Below, in pieces: positions 1 to 7,264 of a DNA stretch of 64,000 nt. The stretch covers positions 1 through 64,000 of the forward strand of contig CAJTMX010000020.1 in the NCBI GenBank assembly GCA_910577235.1, given 5' to 3'. The notes beneath the pieces were generated by a model that worked only from the letters and a program-made list of their open reading frames with translations, did no database searches and was not told the origin of the DNA. The number at the start of each line of letters is the position of its first letter. The first letter of the stretch is position 1. The position numbers were made by a program, and so were the translations under genes. Origin of the DNA: an uncultured Acetatifactor sp. (lineage in GTDB: Bacteria > Bacillota > Clostridia > Lachnospirales > Lachnospiraceae).

Positions 1-173
1 CAAAGCCGGAAAATCAAAGGATTTTATCTGGTTTGGGATGTGGGAAGTTTGAGTTTATAATCTAATATTTTTTTTGTCAATTTGTTTTAATCATATTCAT
101 TTTTTATATATATGAACTAATATATTGTTGCGTAATGAAATGTTATTGATAAAGTAGAAAATGAATAATTTTA

Positions 174-202
174 TTGACAACTTTGTATTAACGATGTATA
201 AT
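174..202 (+). promoter_or_regulatory. Consensus sigma-A promoter
   Basis: A perfect TTGACA (174-179) and a perfect TATAAT (197-202) are separated by exactly 17 bases in very AT-rich DNA. The first start codon with a good ribosome binding site follows at 230. Nothing else recognisable was seen in bases 1-173. Confidence 0.85.
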
Positions 203-229
203 AATAAAAAAAGAAAAGGAGGCGTTAAA

Positions 230-559
230 ATGAAACATTTAAAAAGGGGACTAGCATTGTTGATTGTGACAGGGGTAGTGAGCATGGGAGTTTTACAAGA
301 CGTACAGGCATGTGACAAGACATCGGGCTGTAGTGCGTCAGGGGAAAAATCCACATGCGGTTATGTGAGAGGGGAGCAGGGATATCATCAGGTGACGGAG
401 TCGAATGGGTATACATCATATTGTACGATTACTGTTGTGTCAGGTCCCCACACGATTACCTGCGCAGGATGTGACGCGGTGTTACGCACGGAGTATAGAA
501 AATGTTCAGAGACACATAGTAATCCGCATTGCGAATCACACAATTATATGTGCAAGTAG
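230..559 (+). CDS. Small cysteine-rich exported protein, unknown function
   Basis: This 109-residue protein begins at the ATG 230, preceded by a strong AAAGGAGG site; an in-frame upstream ATG at 161 lies before the promoter hexamers and is not used. Residues 1-27 form a signal peptide: basic MKHLKR, a hydrophobic stretch, then VQA before Cys28. Cleavage could be by signal peptidase I, or by lipoprotein signal peptidase with Cys28 lipidated, although Gln at -2 is unusual. The mature part has nine Cys (28, 34, 43, 65, 78, 81, 92, 101, 108), including a CxxC at 78-81, and several His near the C terminus, which suggests disulfides or a metal site. I do not recognise the family. Gene 612 follows after 52 bases with no terminator seen between them. 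Confidence 0.75.
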   Translation: MKHLKRGLALLIVTGVVSMGVLQDVQACDKTSGCSASGEKSTCGYVRGEQGYHQVTESNGYTSYCTITVVSGPHTITCAGCDAVLRTEYRKCSETHSNPHCESHNYMCK

Positions 560-611
560 TGTATATTTCTTATTGAGAGTGCCGCTGTGTAAAGAAGGAA
601 TTGCTTAAGTA

Positions 612-2009
612 ATGGAAAAGATAAATAAGAAATATTGTTATCCCTTGCTCTGCACGCTGTTTCTGGCGTTGTCCGTGGCGCTGGGCGGCTGCGGGGCAGA
701 GGAGCAGGTTCAGAACACTGCGGTGCTGCAGGAAACGGAACAATCATCCGCACCCGCACAAATCCGGATCTTTTATTATTCTACCACCGGTGAGCCAAAT
801 TTTGGTGATCCGCAATTTAAAGAATGTCTCTTCAGATACAGTGAAAAGTATCCGGGGCTGGAGTTTGTGATCGAGTCCAGTGAGCCGGGGGAGGATCGGG
901 ACATGGTGTTGAACCGGCTCCTGGCCGACATATCTCAGGGCAGGGGACCGGATATTCTGGTATTGAGCAGAAAGACGCTGGAGATCTTTCAGGACAACGG
1001 AGCGCTTGCCGAGCTGTCCGGGGTGTTGCCGGAGGAACTTACAGGGCAGATTTTTGACAGCGTACTGCGCCAGGGACGCGTAGGGGACGGGCTGTACGGA
1101 GTCGCCTGGGAGGCGCGGGTGGATACGCTGTTGGTGCCGGAGAAAGTTTGGCAGGGGGAGACATGGCGCGTAGCGGATGTGCTGTCCCTGCTGAAGGAGC
1201 GTGAAACCCAGGGAGAACCCTATGACCGGTGGCTCAGTATATCCTACAGTCTGACGGCAGAGCAGATGCTTTATGATCTTGCCCTTCAGGGGATAGAAGG
1301 TATAGAGGGGAGTGTTTCCACGCTGGTGGATTTGGAGCAGGGGAAATGTTTTTTTGACACTCCTGAGTTTGTCAGACTGTTGGAGATCTGCAAGAAATAT
1401 GGGGAAGTTTCCGGTAGCAGGGAGTATACGGATCAGGCAGAACGTCTTGCGGAAGTCAGGAGCGGCAGGGCGCTGGCTCTTTTGTGTAGCGGTGATCTGA
1501 AAGAATTCAGTCGCGTTATGGCCTCCTGCGAAGACGGTTTTCGCTGTGTGGGATATCCCACGGAGAATGCCTGCGGCAGCTATGTGAACTGTTCCCGGTT
1601 TATGACGGTGAATGCGGCAACGGAGAATTACGACATTGTCGTGGGATTTTTAAAGGAGATGCTCAGCGAAGAGGTACAGAGAGAGAACTTTGGCATCTCC
1701 AGCGTCAGAAGAGACGTGCTGACGGAGAATGTGGTGGAACATCCTTCGTTTTGTGAAACGCCGGTATTCATGTATGGAGATAAGGCATATACCCAGTTGG
1801 AGGGAAAGGCGGACGGAAGTTCCTGGGCGCGGGAATATGTGGAACTGCTGGAAAAAGGTGCTCCCGGGAGTTGGGAAATGTCAGAGATACAATTAATTGT
1901 CATGGAGGAGGCTGCGGCATATTTTAATGGGGATAAGAGCGCGGAGGATGTTGCCGGGGTGATTCAGAGCATGGTCGGTCTGTATCTCGATGAGAGACGG
2001 GATAACTAA
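612..2009 (+). CDS. Extracellular solute-binding lipoprotein (family 1 type)
   Basis: This is a 465-residue solute-binding protein for an ABC importer, probably a sugar type. The signal peptide ends in the lipobox LGGC with Cys27 as lipid anchor. From about residue 50 the sequence follows the family 1 pattern: a first strand IRIFYYSTTG, then a segment GPDILVLSRK near residue 115 typical of the hinge region. Its C terminus (AEDVAGVIQS, about 444-453) resembles the ends of the larger lipoproteins at 49079 and 56240, but it lacks their roughly 300-residue N-terminal domain. No permease or ATPase lies next to it, so it may be an orphan binding protein or a sensor. Start 612 has an AAGAAGGAA sequence upstream. 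Substrate unknown. Confidence 0.8.
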   Translation: MEKINKKYCYPLLCTLFLALSVALGGCGAEEQVQNTAVLQETEQSSAPAQIRIFYYSTTGEPNFGDPQFKECLFRYSEKYPGLEFVIESSEPGEDRDMVLNRLLADISQGRGPDILVLSRKTLEIFQDNGALAELSGVLPEELTGQIFDSVLRQGRVGDGLYGVAWEARVDTLLVPEKVWQGETWRVADVLSLLKERETQGEPYDRWLSISYSLTAEQMLYDLALQGIEGIEGSVSTLVDLEQGKCFFDTPEFVRLLEICKKYGEVSGSREYTDQAERLAEVRSGRALALLCSGDLKEFSRVMASCEDGFRCVGYPTENACGSYVNCSRFMTVNAATENYDIVVGFLKEMLSEEVQRENFGISSVRRDVLTENVVEHPSFCETPVFMYGDKAYTQLEGKADGSSWAREYVELLEKGAPGSWEMSEIQLIVMEEAAAYFNGDKSAEDVAGVIQSMVGLYLDERRDN

Positions 2010-2035
2010 TGTATAAAAAAGGAAAGGTTAGTTCG

Positions 2036-2060
2036 GAAAGGGCGGCCCTTTCTTTTTTTT
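2036..2060 (+). terminator. Rho-independent terminator
   Basis: A seven-base-pair stem GAAAGGG/CCCTTTC with a three-base loop is followed by eight T (2053-2060). It lies 27 bases after the stop of the solute-binding protein gene. Confidence 0.85.
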
Positions 2061-2090
2061 ATAATAGTTTATATTTTTAGAAAAAAGGGC

Positions 2091-2118
2091 TTGCAATTAT
2101 TCTCAAATTGAGTATAAT
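2091..2118 (+). promoter_or_regulatory. Sigma-A promoter of the NAD salvage operon
   Basis: TTGCAA (2091-2096) and a perfect TATAAT (2113-2118) are 16 bases apart, just after the upstream terminator and about 105 bases before nrtR. The spacer and -10 lie inside the first palindrome of the operator pair, an arrangement that suits repression. Confidence 0.75.
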
Positions 2119-2153
2119 AAAATAAAGCAAATAAATCTCAAAATGAGAATAAT
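2096..2153 (+). promoter_or_regulatory. Tandem palindromic operators, candidate NrtR sites
   Basis: Two copies of a 20-base element (2099-2118 and 2134-2153) agree at 17 of 20 positions and start 35 bases apart. Each is centred on an inverted repeat: CTCAA-A-TTGAG in copy 1, which extends to a 23-base palindrome at 2096-2118 with one mismatched pair, and TCTCA-AAA-TGAGA in copy 2. Copy 1 covers the promoter spacer and -10, and copy 2 lies within the expected first transcribed bases. The gene downstream encodes an NrtR-like regulator. That these are its operators is inferred from position and symmetry. Confidence 0.65.
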
Positions 2154-2224
2154 TAATGCGGCAGAAGGGAAGCAGGTTTTCCCTGTGGGAAACAGCCTTC
2201 TGCGGGAAAGGCAGGGACTAAGAG

Positions 2225-2974
2225 ATGGAGGAGAGAAATGCCAGAGGACTGACGGAGCAGGAATTCCTTCGTCAGTACAATCCGGGAAAATATGAACATC
2301 CATCGGTGACGGCGGACACACTGATCTTCACGGTGGATAAAGGGGGCGGGGATTATCATTTGCAGATCATGTTGATCCAGAGAAAAGATCATCCCTGTAT
2401 CCATAAATGGGCCGTTCCCGGCGGTTTTGTGGGGATGGAGGAATCCGTGGACCAGGCGGCGATCCGGGAGTTGGAGGAGAAAACAGGGTTTCGGGACATT
2501 TACCTGGAGCAGCTGTACACCTGGGGGGATGTGGGAAGGGACCCGCGCACCCGGATCATCTCCGTCTCCTACATGGCGCTGGTGCCCAAGGAGAAATTGG
2601 AGCCCATCCCGGGTGGTGACACGGCGGATGTGGCCTGGTATTCCATCGGCAGGCAGGAGGGACATTTTCGTCTGTGGAATGAGAGCCGGGAACTGGCGGA
2701 GGAGGATCTGGCGTTCGATCATGCCAGAATGATAGGGCTGGCGCTGGAACGCATGAAAAACAAGGTGTTTTATACGGACATCGCCTTTAAGCTGCTGCCG
2801 GAACGTTTTACGTTTCCGGAACTGCAGCGGCTGTATGAGGCCATATTGGGGGAGAAACTTCACGGACCCAACTTTCGCCGGGACATGCAAAAGCTGGTAG
2901 AACAGACCGACGAGAAATGCAAATCCCAGAGAGCAGGTAAACCGGCCTGGTACTATAAACAAAAGCGAAACTAA
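2225..2974 (+). CDS. nrtR: NrtR-type Nudix transcriptional regulator of NAD metabolism
   Basis: This 249-residue protein has a Nudix fold at about residues 28-165 and a C-terminal region of about 85 residues with the size expected of the winged helix of NrtR. Known NrtR proteins repress NAD genes and sense ADP-ribose or related nucleotides. The Nudix box at 67-89 starts well (G67, E73, R81-E82) but one metal-binding glutamate of the EE pair is replaced by Lys86, so hydrolysis is probably weak or lost, as in other NrtR regulators. The gene heads an operon with nicotinamidase, NAPRT and NAD synthetase, the classic NrtR context. The start is ATG 2225; no alternative in-frame start with a better site was seen. 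An ordinary ADP-ribose pyrophosphatase is the alternative, made unlikely by the C-terminal extension and the Lys86 change. Confidence 0.85.
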   Translation: MEERNARGLTEQEFLRQYNPGKYEHPSVTADTLIFTVDKGGGDYHLQIMLIQRKDHPCIHKWAVPGGFVGMEESVDQAAIRELEEKTGFRDIYLEQLYTWGDVGRDPRTRIISVSYMALVPKEKLEPIPGGDTADVAWYSIGRQEGHFRLWNESRELAEEDLAFDHARMIGLALERMKNKVFYTDIAFKLLPERFTFPELQRLYEAILGEKLHGPNFRRDMQKLVEQTDEKCKSQRAGKPAWYYKQKRN

Positions 2975-3030
2975 TGGCGTAAAAAGGTTAGATCAAATAA
3001 AGTATGTTCAAATAATGAAAGGAGAAAAAC

Positions 3031-3552
3031 ATGAAGTATCTGATCGTAGTAGACATGCAGAATGATTTTGTAACGGGGGTGTTGGGCACCCAGGAGGCAC
3101 GGAGCATCCTGCCTGCGGTGGCAGCGAAAGCAAAGGCGTTTGACGGCAGGGTGATCTTTACCAGAGACACTCATCAGCCGGATTACATGGACACCCAGGA
3201 GGGGAAACATCTGCCGGTTCCCCACTGTATCCAGGGCAGCGAGGGCTGGCAGCTGGCGGCCGAGCTGGAAGAACTGCGGATTGCCAGGGAACTGCCGGTG
3301 TACGACAAAGTGACGTTCGGTTGTCCCCGGCTCGCCAGAGACCTGGTCAGGGCGGCTGAACAGGAACCCATAGAGTCCATTGAGCTTATCGGAGTGTGTA
3401 CGGATATCTGTGTGGTGAGCAATGCCCTTACGATCAAGGCCCATCTTCCGGAGGTTCCCATCCATGTGGACCCGGCCTGTTGCGCCGGGGTCACGCCCCA
3501 GGCCCATGAGGCGGCGCTGGCGACCATGCGTTCCTGCCAGATACTTATGTGA
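3031..3552 (+). CDS. pncA: Nicotinamidase (isochorismatase-like cysteine hydrolase)
   Basis: This 173-residue enzyme should deaminate nicotinamide to nicotinate, the first step of the salvage route encoded here. The catalytic triad of the family is visible as Asp8 (VVDMQNDF), Lys93 (YDKVTFG) and Cys127 (GVCTDICV). Metal ligands are probably Asp46 and His48 (RDTHQPDY) and His65 (LPVPHC). The length is usual for clostridial members. A strong AAAGGAG precedes the ATG at 3031. It lies 56 bases after nrtR and upstream of the NAPRT gene that uses its product. Other isochorismatase-like hydrolases are conceivable, but context favours nicotinamidase. Confidence 0.9.
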   Translation: MKYLIVVDMQNDFVTGVLGTQEARSILPAVAAKAKAFDGRVIFTRDTHQPDYMDTQEGKHLPVPHCIQGSEGWQLAAELEELRIARELPVYDKVTFGCPRLARDLVRAAEQEPIESIELIGVCTDICVVSNALTIKAHLPEVPIHVDPACCAGVTPQAHEAALATMRSCQILM

Positions 3553-3616
3553 TGGTGATTATTGGCTGCCGTGGGCAGATCGTACCGTGCGCCCAAGGGA
3601 GTCCCGCAAATATATG

Positions 3617-3741
3617 CCAGCGGCAGGGTATGAGGGGGCGTTACTGTTGGCGTACCGGCGGGAATGCTGACAGCGATATTTCCAGCGGCAGGGCATGAGG
3701 GGTGTTACTGTTGGCGTACCGGCGGGAATGCTGACAGCGAT
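3617..3741 (+). repeat. Imperfect tandem repeat of about 61 bases in the pncA-pncB spacer
   Basis: Copy 1 (3617-3677) and copy 2 (3682-3741) share nearly the whole sequence from CCAGCGGCAGGG to GCTGACAGCGAT. They differ by a few bases, including one indel in a run of G, and start 65 bases apart. The repeat fills much of the 264-base gap between pncA and pncB; no gene with a ribosome binding site was recognised there. A short dyad CTGCC-GTG-GGCAG lies just before it (about 3565-3577). Function unknown; it could be a local duplication or a structured mRNA segment. Confidence 0.8.
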
Positions 3742-3816
3742 GTCTCTTGCGGTATGTGCCTGCGGGCGCGATATGGCATACGGATTCTGAAAAAGAGAAA
3801 GGGAAGGGAAAACAGT

Positions 3817-5274
3817 ATGAAACAATTCAATGAGAGAAATTTATCTATGGTGATGGATTTTTATGAGATGACCATGAGTAACGGCTACTTTCAAGATCAA
3901 GATAAGGATACAAGGGTAGCTTTTGACGTATTCTATAGAAAGAACCCCGACAACGGCGGATTTTCCATCTTCTGCGGTCTGGAACAGATCGTGGAATATA
4001 TCGAAAATCTGCATTTTGACAGAGAGGATATCGAATACCTGCGCAGCCAGGGACTGTTTGGGGAAGAATTCCTGGAATATCTGGCGGATTTTCACTTCAA
4101 GGGCGATCTGTACGCGTTTCCGGAGGGAACCGTCATGTATCCCAACGAGCCTATCATAACGGTGATCGCACCTCTGATCGACGCCCAGCTCATCGAGACC
4201 GCCATACTGTTGGAGGTCAATCATCAGTCCCTGATCGCCACCAAGACCCGCAGGATCGTCCGGGCGGCGGACGGCAGGGCGGTGTCGGACTTTGGGGCGC
4301 GCAGGGCCCACAATATGGACGCGGCGGTATATGGAGCCAGAGCCGCTTATATCGGCGGCGCTGTGGGCACGGCCACCGTGCTTGCGGGTAAAATGTTCAA
4401 TATACCCATCAGCGGAACCATGGCTCACAGCTGGGTGATGTATTATAAGGATGAATTTACCGCATTCAAAAAATACGCGGAAAACTATCCCGATTCCACG
4501 GTACTGCTGGTAGACACTTACGACGTGCTAAAAAGCGGTATCCCCAACGCCATCCGCGTGGCCAGGGAAGTGCTGGAGCCCATGGGAAAGCGCCTGAAAG
4601 GTATCCGCATCGACAGCGGGGATCTGGCCTATCTGTCCAAAAAGGTGCGTAAGGCTCTGGACAGCGCGGGTCTTACCGACTGTAAGATCGTTGTCTCCAA
4701 CAGTCTGGATGAGTTTACCATCACTTCCATTTTGGCCCAGGGCGGCAGCATCGACAGCTTTGGCGTGGGCGAGCGCCTGATCACCTCCAAGTCGGACCCC
4801 GTGTTCGGCGCGGTGTACAAGATTGCGGCAGTGGAGGAGAACGGGGAGTTCGTGCCCCGCATCAAAGTTTCGGAAAATGAGGAAAAGATCACGAATCCGG
4901 GACTGAAAAAAGTATATCGTGTATATGATGAAAATAAAAAGGCCATTGCCGATCTGATTGCCCTGGCGAATGAAAAGGTGGACTTCGCGGAACCCTATCG
5001 TTATGTGGACCCTAAAAAGCCGTGGAAAAACCGTTTCTTTGAGAATTGCAGCGTTAAGGCTTTGCAGGTACCGATCTTTCAGGAGGGCAGGCTGGTCTAC
5101 AATATGCCGGATGTGGCGCAGATCGCAGACTATGTGAAACGGCAGCTTACGGAGGAGATCTGGGAGGAGGAGCAGCGGTTTGAGAATCCCCACACCCATT
5201 ATATGGATATGACCCCCGCCATGTATGAGGTCAAGATGTCCATGTTGAACGATTCGCGGGAAAGCGTTAATTAA
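3817..5274 (+). CDS. pncB: Nicotinate phosphoribosyltransferase
   Basis: The 485-residue product should join nicotinate to PRPP giving nicotinate mononucleotide. Family signatures are present: DFGARRAH at 158-165, SGTMAHSWVM with His204 (the histidine phosphorylated in this family), and RIDSGDL at 264-270, which lines the phosphoribosyl site. The reading frame is open from 3664, but the start at ATG 3817 gives the normal N terminus and follows GGGAAGGG, whereas the extra 51 residues come from the repeat-bearing spacer. The protein belongs to the long bacterial NAPRT subgroup. It lies between pncA and nadE in the same operon. Confidence 0.93.
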   Translation: MKQFNERNLSMVMDFYEMTMSNGYFQDQDKDTRVAFDVFYRKNPDNGGFSIFCGLEQIVEYIENLHFDREDIEYLRSQGLFGEEFLEYLADFHFKGDLYAFPEGTVMYPNEPIITVIAPLIDAQLIETAILLEVNHQSLIATKTRRIVRAADGRAVSDFGARRAHNMDAAVYGARAAYIGGAVGTATVLAGKMFNIPISGTMAHSWVMYYKDEFTAFKKYAENYPDSTVLLVDTYDVLKSGIPNAIRVAREVLEPMGKRLKGIRIDSGDLAYLSKKVRKALDSAGLTDCKIVVSNSLDEFTITSILAQGGSIDSFGVGERLITSKSDPVFGAVYKIAAVEENGEFVPRIKVSENEEKITNPGLKKVYRVYDENKKAIADLIALANEKVDFAEPYRYVDPKKPWKNRFFENCSVKALQVPIFQEGRLVYNMPDVAQIADYVKRQLTEEIWEEEQRFENPHTHYMDMTPAMYEVKMSMLNDSRESVN

Positions 5275-5299
5275 GTGGATACGGAAAGGAACTTACTAT

Positions 5300-7171
5300 A
5301 TGGAATACGGATACATTAAAACGGCTACGGCTTCATTTGATATACAGGTAGCCGGCGTCAGCGCCAATGTGGAAAATATGCTCCGCCTGATGGAGCAGGC
5401 CAGACAGCGGCAGGTGGAGCTGCTGGTCTTTCCGGAGCTGTGCGTCACGGGCTACTCCTGCGGGGATCTGTTTTTGACCCGCAGACTTTTGAATCAGGCG
5501 CTGGAGGGCGTGAAAAGCCTGGCGGCAGGCACGGCGGGCAGCAACTGCCTGGTGACTGTGGGGGCACCTCTTTGCCATAATCAGCGGCTCTATAACTGCG
5601 CAGTCTTTTTGCAGGATGGACAGATCAGAGGAATCGTACCCAAATCCTATATCCCGGGCTATAAGGAGTTCTATGAGAAAAGATGGTTTGCCTCGGGCAA
5701 GCAGATACGGGCAGAGGAGGAGATGGGAGCGCCTTTCGGAACCCATGTGATGATGCAGCTGGGCAGCGATGTGCGTGTGGCTGCGGAGATCTGCGAAGAT
5801 CTGTGGATATCCGACAGCCCCAGCATACGCCACTGCCTAAACGGAGCGGATCTGATCGTCAATCTCTCCGCGTCCAACGAGACCGTGTCGAAAAGGGCGT
5901 ACCGGCAGGATCTGGTGAAAATGCAATCTGCCAAATGCATGTGCGGCTATATCTATGCCTCCTCTGGGGAGGGGGAGAGCACCACGGACCTGGTTTTTTC
6001 CGGCCACTGCATCATCGCCGAAAACGGCAGCGTAAAGGCGGAGAGCTACCGGGAGAAGGAGGGGCTGCTCACGGCCCTGATCGATGTGCAGAAATTGCAG
6101 AATGACAGGATGAAGATGAACAGCGAGAACGAGGCCGTGGATATGAGCGGTTATGTCCGGGTGCAGCTGCAGAGGGACTCTTTCGGCCATCTGCCTGAGC
6201 AGGTGGACGCCTATCCCTTTGTGCCGTCCGCCCGGGATAAACGCATGGAGCGCTGCCGGGAGATCATGGAGTTACAGGCAGACGGTCTGTACGAACGCCT
6301 GAAAAAGACAGGTCTGAAAAAAGCCGTGATCGGTATCTCCGGAGGATTGGACAGCACATTGGCGCTGCTGGTGGCACTGGAGGCGTACCGGAAACTGGGA
6401 CGGCCCGCGGAAGACATCATTGCCGTCACCATGCCGGGCTTTGGCACATCCGCCCACACAAAGACCAATTCCGACCGGCTCATGGAGCTGTGCAAAGTGA
6501 CGGCCCGAACGATTTCCATCACGGAGGCCTGCAGGCAGCATATGCGGGATATCGGTCATCCGGAGGATGTGTATGATGTGACATACGAGAATATTCAGGC
6601 CAGAGAGCGCACACAGATCCTGATGGACGTGGCCAATCAGGAAAGCGGCCTGGTCATCGGCACAGGGGATCTGTCCGAGACGGCTCTGGGCTGGTGCACC
6701 TACAACGGCGACCATATGAGTATGTACGGGGTCAATATTTCCATTCCCAAGACGCTGGTCAAATATCTGGTGTCCGCCTACGGCGACATGCATCCAGAAC
6801 TGTCGGAGGTGCTTACCAGCATCTGCGAGACCGTGATCAGCCCGGAGCTTTTGCCCCTTGCGGCAGACGGCGGGATCAGCCAGTCCACGGAGGAGACTAT
6901 CGGAAAATACGATCTGCACGACTTTTTCCTGTACCATTTTGTGCGCAACGGATTTGAGCGGCAGAAGATCGTGGCGCTGGCACGGATCGCATTTCCCCAT
7001 GTCAGTCCCCAGGTCATCGAAAGCACCGCGGATACATTTTTCAGGCGTTTTTTCTCCCAGCAATTTAAGCGCTCATGTATGCCGGACGGACCCAAAGTGG
7101 GTTCGGTAAGTCTGTCCCCACGGGGCGACTGGCGCATGCCTTCGGACGCGTCCGCGGCGGATTATTTATAA
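5300..7171 (+). CDS. nadE: Glutamine-dependent NAD+ synthetase
   Basis: This is a two-domain enzyme of 623 residues. The N-terminal nitrilase-like glutaminase (about 1-280) has the triad Glu46 (FPELCVTGYS), Lys115 (VPKSYIPGY) and Cys165 (AAEICEDLW) and feeds ammonia to the C-terminal synthetase. The ATP-binding P-loop SGGLDST is near residue 348. It amidates nicotinate adenine dinucleotide to NAD, the last step of the pathway. Because the glutaminase domain is present, glutamine should be the nitrogen donor. The start ATG 5300 follows GGAAAGGAA, 25 bases after pncB. No nadD is seen in the window, so the adenylyl transfer step must be encoded elsewhere. Confidence 0.95.
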   Translation: MEYGYIKTATASFDIQVAGVSANVENMLRLMEQARQRQVELLVFPELCVTGYSCGDLFLTRRLLNQALEGVKSLAAGTAGSNCLVTVGAPLCHNQRLYNCAVFLQDGQIRGIVPKSYIPGYKEFYEKRWFASGKQIRAEEEMGAPFGTHVMMQLGSDVRVAAEICEDLWISDSPSIRHCLNGADLIVNLSASNETVSKRAYRQDLVKMQSAKCMCGYIYASSGEGESTTDLVFSGHCIIAENGSVKAESYREKEGLLTALIDVQKLQNDRMKMNSENEAVDMSGYVRVQLQRDSFGHLPEQVDAYPFVPSARDKRMERCREIMELQADGLYERLKKTGLKKAVIGISGGLDSTLALLVALEAYRKLGRPAEDIIAVTMPGFGTSAHTKTNSDRLMELCKVTARTISITEACRQHMRDIGHPEDVYDVTYENIQARERTQILMDVANQESGLVIGTGDLSETALGWCTYNGDHMSMYGVNISIPKTLVKYLVSAYGDMHPELSEVLTSICETVISPELLPLAADGGISQSTEETIGKYDLHDFFLYHFVRNGFERQKIVALARIAFPHVSPQVIESTADTFFRRFFSQQFKRSCMPDGPKVGSVSLSPRGDWRMPSDASAADYL

Positions 7172-7180
7172 ATTTAGCAC

Positions 7181-7209
7181 TTGCGCTGGTTCCCAAATTG
7201 GTGTATAGT
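7181..7209 (+). promoter_or_regulatory. Sigma-A promoter of topA
   Basis: TTGCGC (7181-7186) and TATAGT (7204-7209) are 17 bases apart in the 93-base gap between nadE and topA. No terminator was seen after nadE, so read-through is also possible. Confidence 0.6.
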
Positions 7210-7264
7210 GGTTCACGATTGGATTTCACACGCAGTAGACCACAGGAAAGCAGGAAATAAGGAT

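Noticed and set aside
161..229. Longer start for the cysteine-rich protein at ATG 161
   Set aside because: This would place the promoter hexamers inside the coding region, and ATG 230 has a strong site and gives a proper signal peptide.
2096..2118. Fur/PerR-type operator
   Set aside because: The AT-rich palindrome is partly similar, but the CTCAA/TTGAG core does not match those boxes and the operon content points to NrtR.
2153..2962. Open frame of 269 codons opposite nrtR
   Set aside because: Antisense shadow; the sense strand has a clear Nudix regulator.
3664..3816. N-terminal extension of pncB by 51 codons
   Set aside because: It derives from the repeat-bearing spacer, adds no conserved residues, and ATG 3817 has the ribosome binding site.
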